From Pseudoxanthomonas sp. YR558 (lineage in GTDB: Bacteria > Pseudomonadota > Gammaproteobacteria > Xanthomonadales > Xanthomonadaceae), in NCBI RefSeq assembly GCF_900116385.1, contig NZ_FPCI01000002.1:310001-374000 (forward strand): a DNA stretch of 64,000 nucleotides. The letters run 5' to 3'. Positions 43,941 to 51,564 of this stretch are shown one piece after another (positions within the stretch are counted from its first letter, which is position 1; each line of letters starts with the position of its first letter). Position numbers and translations under genes: made by a program. A model generated the notes under the pieces. It searched no databases. It was not told the origin of the DNA and worked only from the letters and a program-made list of their open reading frames with translations.

Positions 43941-44014
43941 CGTAGGGTGGGCTTCAGTCCACCTTCCCATGCGTTGCAGTGCGATCCGGGTGGTGGGCCA
44001 AGGCCCACCCTACG
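43941..44014. repeat. REP/BIME-like palindrome, copy 4
   Basis: Arms CGTAGGGTGGGC (43941-43952) and GCCCACCCTACG (44003-44014); nearly identical to copy 3 across the middle (GCGTTGCAGTGCGATCCGGGTG). Confidence 0.88.
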
Positions 44015-44051
44015 GCAAAGATGGCACTCAACGCCCCATCGCTCTCACATT

Positions 44052-44370
44052 GAGCCCCATCGATGGGGCTCCGAGCTCCATCTATCGAGCTCGGAATCCC
44101 ACGCGCGGGGCAGGTGAGTGCCATCGATGGCTTTCCGAGCCCCATCGATCACATTCCGAATCCCATCGATGGCACATTGAGCTCGATCTCTCTCACATTG
44201 AGAGCCATCGATCGCGTTCCGAGCTCCATCGATCGCGCGCCGAATGCCATGCCATGGCATTCCGAATGCGATCTGCCGGGCTCGGAGCTCCGCATCTCAC
44301 ACGCCGAGTGCCATCGATCGGGCTCTGCAGCTCCATCGATGACATTCCGAGCTCCATCTCTCCCCTTCTC
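44052..44370. repeat. Array of about 15 degenerate 21-bp tandem repeats
   Basis: Period 21 bp, consensus close to GAGCTCCATCGATCGCATTCC; eight units keep the palindrome ATCGAT. Because 21 is a multiple of 3 and the units contain no stop, several frames are open on both strands and read as a 7-residue repeat; none has a convincing start or codon bias. 21 bp is two helical turns, so the motifs lie on one DNA face. The array ends about 100 bases before the next ATG. Gap 43858-44470 contains nothing else except repeat copy 4. Confidence 0.9.
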
Positions 44371-44387
44371 ACACATCGCAATGTGAG
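44368..44387. promoter_or_regulatory. Inverted repeat CTCACA-N8-TGTGAG upstream of 44471 gene
   Basis: Six-base arms 44368-44373 and 44382-44387 immediately after the 21-bp array and 24 bases before a TAGGCT box (44411-44416). A plausible operator; purely positional. Confidence 0.3.
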
Positions 44388-44470
44388 AGGCATTGCGCGC
44401 GCACGCGCGCTAGGCTGCGATCGTCGGCGATGAACGCCGACGTGTCCTTTCGGCAATCAATGGAGTGAAC

Positions 44471-44938
44471 ATGAGCCAGAACCGCATCTCCCTGCACCTC
44501 AGCAACGACGACCAGGCCATCATCGAAGGCGCCATCGCCACCCTGGAACAGCACCTCACCGGCCTCATCGGTCTGACCCCCGATCAACGCCGCGAGCTGA
44601 CCAAGATGGGCGACAAATCCGAAGCCTTCTGCCGCCAGGCCGTCATCACCCTGGGCAAACACCCCGACGTGCTGCCGCGCAACTTCGACGTGGACGAATA
44701 CCGCGCCGACCTGGTGGCCCTCGACATCCTGCGCCCGCTGATCGCCCGCCTGCAGCGCGTCTACGAACGCATGGTCGATAGCGAAATGGCCCTCGGCAGC
44801 GACCTGATGGTGGCGTCCCTCGAGGGCTACGCCCACCTCAAGGTGGCCGGCCGCGGCGACGGCCTGGAAGGCATGCGCGAAGCGTTGGGCAGTCGGTTCG
44901 AGCGCAAGCGACGACAGGAACCCGAGCCGACGGCGTAA
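44471..44938 (+). CDS. Conserved hypothetical cytoplasmic protein
   Basis: 155 residues, soluble and helical, no signal. Sequence includes SNDDQAIIEGAIATLEQHL and LRPLIARLQRVYERMVDSEM. It looks like a widespread bacterial protein of unknown function; I cannot name the family. GGAG sits five bases before the ATG. A TAGGCT -10 box at 44411-44416 and the tandem array upstream suggest its own promoter. Confidence 0.75.
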   Translation: MSQNRISLHLSNDDQAIIEGAIATLEQHLTGLIGLTPDQRRELTKMGDKSEAFCRQAVITLGKHPDVLPRNFDVDEYRADLVALDILRPLIARLQRVYERMVDSEMALGSDLMVASLEGYAHLKVAGRGDGLEGMREALGSRFERKRRQEPEPTA

Positions 44939-44953
44939 ACGTCGCGTCATCAA

Positions 44954-44985
44954 CAAGAAAGGCGAGCTTCGGCTCGTCCTTCTTG
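44954..44985. terminator. Hairpin with TTCG loop after the 44471 gene
   Basis: CAAGAAAGGCGAGC and GCTCGTCCTTCTTG around a TTCG tetraloop, two mismatches. Same core as the terminator at 48709; T-run weak. Confidence 0.55.
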
Positions 44986-45002
44986 TGGCGTGGCTGTCAG
45001 AC

Positions 45003-45035
45003 GTAGCTCGGGTAAGCGCAGCGCACCCGGGAGCG
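45003..45035. repeat. REP of the GTAGCCCGGGT family (partial copy)
   Basis: GTAGCTCGGGTAAGC...GCACCCGGGAGC hairpin; right half lacks the final CTAC. Confidence 0.5.
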
Positions 45036-45147
45036 CGTTAAACGGAGGCTTCAGATGCCGGCCTAGGCCGCCGACCTGGTCAGACCGTACAGCGCGGATA
45101 GAGCTATCCGTCATTGAAGCGCATCGAACCAAGCAGGGAGCGGGTGC

Positions 45148-45699
45148 ATGGTCAATGGAAATCGTCTTGCAAGTCGCGGACTCCGCGTGAGTGTGGTTGT
45201 CGGCTTATGTGCCGGCGTGGTCGCGTGCGCCTCCGGTCTACCCATCCGGGCTCCTCAGGCGGATTTCAACGGCGCTTGGTCAGCAAAGTGGTGCGACCGG
45301 AAATATCCGAGAGACCCATGTGGAATGTTCGACCTGTATCTGATTCAACGTGGTGAGCGAATTTGTGGCCAACACTTCGCCGCAACGCCGAGGCTGTCCA
45401 AGCTGGAGGAAGGTGAGCCGGGCTCGGTGCTCGGCACGGTCGTTGGCAATGCAGCCGTCTTGGTGATCGACAACGCGCGAACCGGAGAGAAGAATGTCGC
45501 TGTCGTGACCCTTGCGCCCAAGGGTCTGCAATGGCGCGTGATCGGCACTGCGGTGCGAGGCGAGTGGCCTGGGGACAGCATCATCGGCGGAACGTGGGTG
45601 CTGAGCGACGACAGGTCAGAGCATGCACTGTCGGCGTTGCATGATCTAAAGGCGCTTCCCTGTCGATGGCCGGATGAGACCTCAAATGACGAGCCTTGA
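45148..45699 (+). CDS. Lipoprotein, candidate immunity protein 1
   Basis: 183 residues with a lipoprotein signal (lipobox AGVVAC, Cys about 27). The mature domain begins DFNGAWSAKWCDR, and GMFDLYLIQRGERICGQHF follows. It is clearly paralogous to the lipoprotein encoded next, sharing the D-F-x-G-x-W-S-x-K-W-C-D-R motif and the R-I-C-G motif; one disulfide likely. It precedes a protein with a phage-lysozyme domain, so a periplasmic lysozyme inhibitor is the simplest role, comparable in logic to XAC2610. No sequence match to a characterised inhibitor could be made. Confidence 0.7.
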   Translation: MVNGNRLASRGLRVSVVVGLCAGVVACASGLPIRAPQADFNGAWSAKWCDRKYPRDPCGMFDLYLIQRGERICGQHFAATPRLSKLEEGEPGSVLGTVVGNAAVLVIDNARTGEKNVAVVTLAPKGLQWRVIGTAVRGEWPGDSIIGGTWVLSDDRSEHALSALHDLKALPCRWPDETSNDEP

Positions 45700-45825
45700 T
45701 TGAAGGCACGGCACACCAAAGGTGTCGTGCCCAGGATCAATGCCGTCCCCGGCAGGGTAGATCACTGTGGCGCTCATCCATCGCTGGCAGACTGCCAACT
45801 GTCAGGACAAGGTCAGGAGGACCCC

Positions 45826-46353
45826 ATGGCAGCTCCAAGATTCACAGTCCAAGCGTCTGCACTTGCTCTGATCGCTTCCTGCACTGGATTGGTTGGTTGT
45901 GCATTCAACCCACCGATGCAAACGACGAGGCCAGACTTCACGGGAAGTTGGTCAGTGAAGTGGTGCGACAGAACCAACCCGGCGCTCGATTGCGGCGGCT
46001 TCAACGCGACGCTCGTGCAGGACGGTGACCGCATTTGTGGCGACTTCGGCGGCGCACTCGTCAACCTGCGGCAGGTCGACGAAGGAAGCATTGTCGGCAC
46101 CGTGGTGGGTGACACCGCTGTTCTGGCGGTGGAAAGCTACCGTAATGGCTCAATTGCGTTGGTACGCGCGACGCTGAAGGGTGGCGATCTGCATTGGAAG
46201 GAGGTGGATAGCATCCTGCGTGGGGAGACGGATATCGCCATCATTGCCACGGATAGCGTACTGGTGAGATCGCTTGCGGCTTCATCGCAGGCGGAAACGA
46301 AGAAGAGCGAAGCAAAAAGCTGCAGCGCGGTGCAAGGAAGGGAGGAGAACTGA
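45826..46353 (+). CDS. Lipoprotein, candidate immunity protein 2 (paralogue)
   Basis: 175 residues. Signal peptide with lipobox GLVGC, then DFTGSWSVKWCDRTNP and QDGDRICGDFGGAL, the same domain as the lipoprotein at 45148. TCAGGAGG precedes the ATG at 45826; starts further upstream have no signal. Stops two bases before the lysozyme-domain gene starts, so the two are co-translated. The C-terminal tail (TKKSEAKSCSAVQGREEN) differs from paralogue 1. Confidence 0.72.
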   Translation: MAAPRFTVQASALALIASCTGLVGCAFNPPMQTTRPDFTGSWSVKWCDRTNPALDCGGFNATLVQDGDRICGDFGGALVNLRQVDEGSIVGTVVGDTAVLAVESYRNGSIALVRATLKGGDLHWKEVDSILRGETDIAIIATDSVLVRSLAASSQAETKKSEAKSCSAVQGREEN

Positions 46354-46355
46354 TA

Positions 46356-48122
46356 ATGGACTATCGGGAATTGAGCCAGGCTGAGTACGATCGAAAGCTG
46401 CGACTCGTGGTGGTAGGGGCCGAGGGGTTGCATGCCCGTGCCCAGAACATTGGCGATCGCATGGCGACGATCGGTTGGGGATACACGTTCAACCGAAACA
46501 ACAACGTTGCGATCTGGCGGGAATCCGGTATCGATTTGACGCAAGAGCAGTGGCGGACGCTGGCGGCCATTGATGCGGCTGCGCCAAGCGCCGAGAAGAC
46601 CCGGATTGGCGTGACCTTCACGCGGGTACTGGATGCAGCGGATTCGGACAAGTTGCTGCGGGCCTCCCTCACAGAGTACGCGGGCCCTGCGGACGGCCTT
46701 GGGATGCCCCTGTCGGACGAAAGAGTCGCGGTGGTTTCGTTAGCCTACAACCGAGGGGTGGGCAGTCTTTCCGGTTCGCAACAGCGCAACGTCCCTGAGC
46801 ATCCTGTGCTCGACGCCATACGCAGCGGCAACCGCGCAGAAGCGTGGTTCCAGATGCGATACAACTGCTGGGGAAGCGACGAGCTTGATGAGCAGTATCC
46901 AGATGCGGATTCGAAAGAGGCGGGGCTTCGCAAGCGACGGTTTGCGGAAGCCGAAGTGTTCGGACTGTACGATGATCCCGACAATGTCACGCCTCAGCAG
47001 GCCCGCGATGTGTATCAGGCGTTCCAACTGCATCGCGACGAAGTTGAGCGCGTCGAACGGGAGTTCGGCATTACCGTTGAGGGAGAGGCCGCTCGTCGCA
47101 ACCGTGTCGCACAAGCGAACAGGGACTATCCGGCGCTGGTGAACGAGTACGGTCGTGTCTCCTCGATCGCCGACGCGCTTGCACCCGCGCGTACTGCGCT
47201 GCTACAGGATCTGCGCCGACAATACCCGGAGCTATCGGATCGGCTTACTGACGCCAATTTCAATGTGGGGCGTATCCATCTCGATCCAGGCCGCGACTTG
47301 CAAGAAGCGGCAATGGTGGATCGCGAGCACCCCGGAAACAACCGAACCCAGAATGCGGTACGTCGAGAACAGCGCAACACGACTGGTGAAGCGATAGATC
47401 AGAACCATGCCGCCACCCTCGACTCCCGCAGGATGCAGGGCAATGCCGAGATCGCCAGCAACGACCTGCTGATCGGCGAAGGGGGAAACGACACCCTGCG
47501 GTCGCACCGCGGCGACGACATCCTGATCGGTGCGCAGGGCCGCGACCGGATGGAAGGCGGCGAAGGCCGGGACACCTACGTGGTCGACGCGGGCGATACC
47601 GTGATGGATAGCGACGGGGTGGGCGAGGTGCGCTGGGGCGGGGTTGCGCTGACCGGCGGCATGCGCGATGAAGGGCAGGCAGAGAATACCTACCGCAGTG
47701 AAGATGGTCGGTTCAGCTACGTGCTGGAGAACAACCACCTGACCGTCACCGATGGATTGGCGGCGGATCACGCGCGCCGGGATCCCGTGGTGATCGAGAA
47801 CTTCCAGAACGGCCAGTTGGGGATCACCCTGGACGGACGGGGTCGGGAAACAGCACCGCAGGCAGGGGCAAGTTACCAGGACAGACCCGGTCCTGCGCGC
47901 GAGCTGTTCAACGATCACTATGTGGGCGGGGTCCATGCGGCACTGGTGGCTGGCGACAGCCAGGCGCTCGACCGGCTTGCCATCGAGCTGGCTCGATCTC
48001 CAGAGGGGCAGCACATGGCGCAGGTGGGCGACCGGATGCTTGCCCAACAGCAGTCGGTGGAGCATCAGCTGCAGGAGCAGCGGGAATTGCCGATGCGCCA
48101 AGGGCCGGCAATGGCCATGTAA
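46356..48122 (+). CDS. Probable antibacterial effector: phage-lysozyme domain with RTX-like repeats
   Basis: 588 residues, no signal peptide. Residues about 15-160 match phage/pesticin-type lysozymes: E23 in GAEGLHARAQ, then T38 in TIGWGYTF (E-x14-T as in T4 lysozyme E11/T26) and the C-terminal lobe motif RVAVVSLAYNRGVGSL. D34 is two residues off the usual D20 position. A helical region (200-360), then GGxxxD repeats of RTX type (368-405: GEGGNDTLRSHRGDDILIG), a beta-rich part, and a Gln-rich tail (AQQQSVEHQLQEQ). GGAGGAG precedes the ATG. A cell-wall-degrading toxin delivered by a type IV or VI system is suggested, with the preceding lipoproteins as immunity. Confidence 0.75.
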   Translation: MDYRELSQAEYDRKLRLVVVGAEGLHARAQNIGDRMATIGWGYTFNRNNNVAIWRESGIDLTQEQWRTLAAIDAAAPSAEKTRIGVTFTRVLDAADSDKLLRASLTEYAGPADGLGMPLSDERVAVVSLAYNRGVGSLSGSQQRNVPEHPVLDAIRSGNRAEAWFQMRYNCWGSDELDEQYPDADSKEAGLRKRRFAEAEVFGLYDDPDNVTPQQARDVYQAFQLHRDEVERVEREFGITVEGEAARRNRVAQANRDYPALVNEYGRVSSIADALAPARTALLQDLRRQYPELSDRLTDANFNVGRIHLDPGRDLQEAAMVDREHPGNNRTQNAVRREQRNTTGEAIDQNHAATLDSRRMQGNAEIASNDLLIGEGGNDTLRSHRGDDILIGAQGRDRMEGGEGRDTYVVDAGDTVMDSDGVGEVRWGGVALTGGMRDEGQAENTYRSEDGRFSYVLENNHLTVTDGLAADHARRDPVVIENFQNGQLGITLDGRGRETAPQAGASYQDRPGPARELFNDHYVGGVHAALVAGDSQALDRLAIELARSPEGQHMAQVGDRMLAQQQSVEHQLQEQRELPMRQGPAMAM

Positions 48123-48152
48123 TTCACCTGACGAACGCGTGGGAATTCACGG

Positions 48153-48695
48153 ATGAATGACGGAGATGCAGGGAACGCGATCAAGGCAATCTTGATGCTG
48201 CGTTCGGAGATGACCCAACGCGAGGCGCGTATGAGCGCTTCGTTTGATCAGCACATGCAATCCCTGCAACAGCGGGTGGACGAGTTCCGGCAGGAGGTTG
48301 CCGGGATCGTCAAGGGCGCCAGCGCCCAGATCGCCACGGAAGCGAAGGATGCTGTGTCGCCGGTTGCCAGCGAATACGGACGCGCCGTCTCGGCCACGTC
48401 CGCTCACCTGCAGGCGGCCAGCAAGACCGTCTGGATGTGGTTCGCGACCACTGCGGGGACCCTGCTACTGGTACTGCTCGTCGGTGGGGTCGTGCTGGGC
48501 TACTACCGCCGCGAACTCAGCACGGTTAAAGACGAACTGGAGCGCTACGAAAACGCTATCCCCGTTCTCGAAGCCTATTACGCATCGGATGCTGTCATCT
48601 GCGGTGACCGCGTGTGCGTCCACATCGATCCGAAGGGCCAGCGGGCCGGCGACAAGCGCCAATATCAGCAAGCCAAGCCGCGAGCCCGGGATTAG
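48153..48695 (+). CDS. Coiled-coil, single-pass membrane protein of the effector operon
   Basis: 180 residues: acidic N-terminus, long amphipathic helix (about 10-85, SFDQHMQSLQQRVDEFRQEV), one membrane helix (about 92-115, TTAGTLLLVLLVGGVVLGYY), then a charged C-terminal part with Cys pair CGDRVCVH. Starts 30 bases after the effector gene and is followed by an intrinsic terminator, so it is the last gene of the operon. The layout is like small relaxation/Mob-type or T4SS-linked membrane proteins. Function unknown; role in effector handling is inferred. Confidence 0.65.
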   Translation: MNDGDAGNAIKAILMLRSEMTQREARMSASFDQHMQSLQQRVDEFRQEVAGIVKGASAQIATEAKDAVSPVASEYGRAVSATSAHLQAASKTVWMWFATTAGTLLLVLLVGGVVLGYYRRELSTVKDELERYENAIPVLEAYYASDAVICGDRVCVHIDPKGQRAGDKRQYQQAKPRARD

Positions 48696-48708
48696 AATCG
48701 GCAGAAGA

Positions 48709-48738
48709 AAGGCGAGCTTCGGCTCGCCTTCCTTTTTT
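48709..48738 (+). terminator. Intrinsic terminator of the effector operon
   Basis: AAGGCGAGC / GCTCGCCTT nine-bp perfect stem with a TTCG tetraloop, followed by CCTTTTTTT. Ends the transcript containing the two lipoproteins, the effector and the membrane protein. Confidence 0.8.
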
Positions 48739-48828
48739 TGGCAAGCTCGCACTCCCGCTGCCTGTGCTATCGCAATAGCGACCGCGGGATACACTGGGCG
48801 CCACGCGAATCACCCACAAGGAACCCCC

Positions 48829-49182
48829 ATGGCATTCACCACCACCGCCTCCGGCCTGCAGTTCGAAGACACCGTCGTCGGCAGCGGCGCCGAGGCAAAG
48901 CTCGGCAGCAACGTCACCGTGCACTACACTGGCTGGCTGTACGAGAACGGCGAACAAGGCGCCAAGTTCGACTCCAGCAAGGACCGCGGCGAGCCTTTCA
49001 TCTTCGCCCTCGGCCACGGCATGGTCATCGAGGGCTGGGACGAAGGCGTGCAGGGCATGAAGGTGGGCGGCCAGCGCACCCTCATCATCCCCGCCAGGAT
49101 CGGCTACGGCGCTCGCGGCGCCGGCGGCGTCATCCCGCCGAACGCCACCCTGAAGTTCGACGTCGAACTTCTGGGCACCTGA
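48829..49182 (+). CDS. FKBP-type peptidyl-prolyl isomerase
   Basis: 117 residues, a single FKBP domain without signal. Contains the active-site sequence VHYTGWLYENGEQGAKFDSS, GMVIEGWDEGVQGMKVGG and the aromatic pocket residues (YTGW, FDSS, IEGW, YG). Cytosolic folding helper. CAAGGAACC precedes the ATG. Confidence 0.95.
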   Translation: MAFTTTASGLQFEDTVVGSGAEAKLGSNVTVHYTGWLYENGEQGAKFDSSKDRGEPFIFALGHGMVIEGWDEGVQGMKVGGQRTLIIPARIGYGARGAGGVIPPNATLKFDVELLGT

Positions 49183-49194
49183 GTAACCGCATCA

Positions 49195-49233
49195 CGTAGC
49201 CCGGGTACGGCCGTTCGCCGGGCCCGGGTTACG
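49195..49233. repeat. REP of the GTAGCCCGGGT family, copy
   Basis: CGTAGCCCGGG / CCCGGGTTACG with one mismatch enclosing ACGGCCGTTCGCCGGG, directly after the FKBP gene. Three further related copies lie at 40322, 45003 and 49577. Confidence 0.75.
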
Positions 49234-49328
49234 CACTTTGGAGTGCGCCTTTGACGGTCGAGTAGCGTTCGCTACCGGCTTCACGCAGGCGCGGGTAGGC
49301 TGGCGCTCTCCCTCCACGAGGCGCCACC

Positions 49329-49571
49329 ATGGAACCCACCGTCCACCCCTTCTCCACGCTGTTCGCCCAGTTGGGCCTGCCCGACGACAACGCGAGCATC
49401 CAGCAGTTCATCGCCACCCACTCCCCGCTGCCGGATGACGTGCGCCTCGAAGAGGCCCCGTTCTGGTCGCCCGCGCAAGCGCAACTGCTGCGCGAAGAAC
49501 GCCTCGACGACGCCGACTGGGCGATGGTGGTGGACCGCTTGAACGTGGCATTGCACGGCAGCGCTGCGTAA
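49329..49571 (+). CDS. DUF2789 family protein
   Basis: 80 residues. The full length matches DUF2789: HPFSTLFAQLGLPDDNASIQ, HSPLPDDVRLEEAPFW and WSPAQAQLLREERLDDADWA, a small cytosolic protein of unknown role found in gammaproteobacteria. A TAGGCT box at 49296-49301 lies 27 bases before the ATG, so it is likely expressed alone. Confidence 0.88.
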   Translation: MEPTVHPFSTLFAQLGLPDDNASIQQFIATHSPLPDDVRLEEAPFWSPAQAQLLREERLDDADWAMVVDRLNVALHGSAA

Positions 49572-49576
49572 CGCTG

Positions 49577-49636
49577 CTTAGCCCGCGTAAGCCTTCCTTG
49601 TCGCCGGGTTCGGCCGTTGGCCGTACCCGGGCTACG
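49577..49636. repeat. REP of the GTAGCCCGGGT family, copy
   Basis: Left part TTAGCCCGCGTAAGC and right arm ACCCGGGCTAC (49625-49635), spanning the DUF2789 and small-protein gene ends; the right arm encodes the TAG stop of the minus-strand gene. Confidence 0.7.
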
Positions 49637-49934
49637 TTGGGCCGCCTGCCTGTCCGACCCGCTCGCGCGCGGCCGCGAGCAGCGCCTCCAGCACGCGATC
49701 GCCGAAGATCTCCCGCACGTGGGCCTGCCACTTCTGGCTGCGCAGGAATCGCGGGTACGGCATGTCGTTGCCGCCGAACGATTCGCGCGTGCCCGTGTCG
49801 CGGGTGAAGCGGATGCGGGTCTCGGCCAGTTCGATGCTGTAGCGCTCGTTGCCGCGCGTGGCATGGTGCCAACGTTGCGTGTGATCCACGCCTGTGAAGA
49901 ATCGAAAGAGTCGGCGTATGCGCCACATGCTCAT
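49632..49934 (-). CDS. Small basic hypothetical protein coupled to the M28 peptidase
   Basis: 100 residues (ATG at 49934; ATG 49928 is an alternative). Soluble, basic, with SIELAETRIRFTRD and YPRFLRSQKWQAHV in the middle. The start overlaps the preceding peptidase stop (ATGA), so it is co-translated with it. I recognise no family; function unknown. The stop lies in the REP copy. Confidence 0.7.
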   Translation of the reverse strand: MSMWRIRRLFRFFTGVDHTQRWHHATRGNERYSIELAETRIRFTRDTGTRESFGGNDMPYPRFLRSQKWQAHVREIFGDRVLEALLAAARERVGQAGGPT

Positions 49935-51358
49935 GGCACTGTATGCACCTGCGCCGGGCCACCGGTGAGCTTTCCGCGTGTCTTCGCCGTTTCGCCGAGG
50001 TAGGCCAGCGCGAACTGGGCGAATTTGACGCTGTGCTGCGCCGATTCGCCCATCGTCGCCAGCGTGTCCTGGGTGGTGTGGATGTAGGGGAAGCTGCCGT
50101 TCGGGCCGCCGGCCTCGAACATCATCGCGGCGGGATAACCGGCGTTCGTCCATGAAGCGTGGTCGGAGCAGGCGTATCCGCAGGCGGTGTTGCTGCGGGT
50201 CAGGCCCCTCGGCGCCAGGTAGGTATCGAACAGGGTGATGAAGAAGTTCTTCAGCGCGGTGTTGGAATAGTCGGTGATCAACTTCATGTCGGTCACCGCG
50301 CCGGACTTGTAGTTGGTCATGTCCACCTGCAGCACGCTGACCACATTGACGCCGCTGGCGCGGAAGGATTGCGCGATGGCGTTGGAGCCGCGCAGGCCGA
50401 CCTCTTCCGCCGCATAGCCCATGAACTTCACCGTGCGCCGCGGCTGCCAGCCGTTGGCCAGCGCGATGCGCAGGGTTTCGGTGAGCGTGGCGATGCCGGA
50501 GGCATCGTCGTCGGCGCCCGGCGCCAACTGGTTGGGGTCGTTCGGTGTGCTGCCGTTGATCGAATCCAGGTGCGCGCCCAGCACGACGACCTCGTCGGGC
50601 AGGTCCCAACCGCGGATGGTGAGGATGACCGAAGGCTGCGTGCTGCAATTGCTGCAGGCGGTGAACAACTCGGTGGTGACGTCGTCGCGCCCGGCGGCGA
50701 GCGACTGCCAGTGCGTGCGGATCCACTCGGCCGACGTCTTGCCATGCGTGCTGGCGAAGTATCGGTTGCGGTAGCTCGAGAGGTGGTTGATGGTGTCGTA
50801 GATCCGCTGTTCCTGCACTTGCGGCAACCAGCCATTTACGGTGTCCTGATTGTCGAGCGTGTAGGTGGCGAGCAGCGTCTTCGCCATCGCGTCCTTCGCC
50901 CGGCCCTCGGCGACGAAGGCCTCGGCCTGCGCACGCGTGGGGAACGCGAAGTAGCCGCCGCAGCGGTGCTCGTTGACGTGCACGTAGCGGCTGATCTCGC
51001 CGAGGCGGTCGGCGCGGGTTTCGGAAATCAGCACCGGCATGCCGCTGCTGTCGCGCCGTGCGAGCGGGTTGCGGGCCACGCTGCGGATGCCCTGGTACGT
51101 CTCGGGCGAGGTCACGATGTACACGGGGGCGAAAGGATCGGTGGGGGAGGACGTCGCCGTCGTGGTGACCGGGGTGGCCGTCCTGTTCATCCGGGCGAAT
51201 CGCAAAGAAGAGGTTTCGCTCGCGGCTGCGATATCCGACGCCATGGACGCGCGCATGGGCTGCGATCGCATGGCACGCGGCGTATCCGATCGCATCAGGG
51301 TGGCGCCGATCAGCAGGGAGAGAACGAGCGTCGTGGGACCGAGCAGGAGCGGTTTCAT
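49931..51358 (-). CDS. M28-family secreted aminopeptidase
   Basis: 475 residues. Signal peptide or anchor (LLLGPTTLVLSLLIGATL), an N-terminal propeptide region (about 30-190), then the M28 two-zinc peptidase domain. Metal ligands and catalytic Glu seen: His in GAHLDSI, bridging Asp in GADDDASG, catalytic Glu-Glu pair in AAEEVGL, Asp in LQVDMTNY, His in YIHTTQD. A conserved Cys pair (FTACSNCST) and CGYACSDHA suggest disulfides, as in Vibrio/Aeromonas leucine aminopeptidases. Secreted proteolysis for nutrition is likely. Coupled to the small protein downstream. Confidence 0.92.
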   Translation of the reverse strand: MKPLLLGPTTLVLSLLIGATLMRSDTPRAMRSQPMRASMASDIAAASETSSLRFARMNRTATPVTTTATSSPTDPFAPVYIVTSPETYQGIRSVARNPLARRDSSGMPVLISETRADRLGEISRYVHVNEHRCGGYFAFPTRAQAEAFVAEGRAKDAMAKTLLATYTLDNQDTVNGWLPQVQEQRIYDTINHLSSYRNRYFASTHGKTSAEWIRTHWQSLAAGRDDVTTELFTACSNCSTQPSVILTIRGWDLPDEVVVLGAHLDSINGSTPNDPNQLAPGADDDASGIATLTETLRIALANGWQPRRTVKFMGYAAEEVGLRGSNAIAQSFRASGVNVVSVLQVDMTNYKSGAVTDMKLITDYSNTALKNFFITLFDTYLAPRGLTRSNTACGYACSDHASWTNAGYPAAMMFEAGGPNGSFPYIHTTQDTLATMGESAQHSVKFAQFALAYLGETAKTRGKLTGGPAQVHTVP

Positions 51359-51564
51359 CGTGGCATCTCCTGGACGAAGGTCCGCGGTCGGGCGGCTGTC
51401 ACGCTACCACTTTCATGGCGGCGCCACGCGTGCAAAAAGGGGGAGGGCGAAGGGTGCTCCGGCAGACGGACCCGTGCGCCGCAGGGTGGCAGCGCCGCGG
51501 CAACCGTGCTGTAGTACCCGCAGCGCGCCCTGGGGAGGGCGCCGACACCCAGGGGATGGCATCG

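Noticed and set aside
44052..44370. CRISPR array
   Set aside because: 21-bp units without distinct spacers; degenerate tandem repeat, no cas genes.
46356..48122. Canonical XVIPCD C-terminal domain in the lysozyme-domain protein
   Set aside because: The tail is Gln-rich, but the RIDHV and FAVQG-type motifs are absent; delivery route left open.
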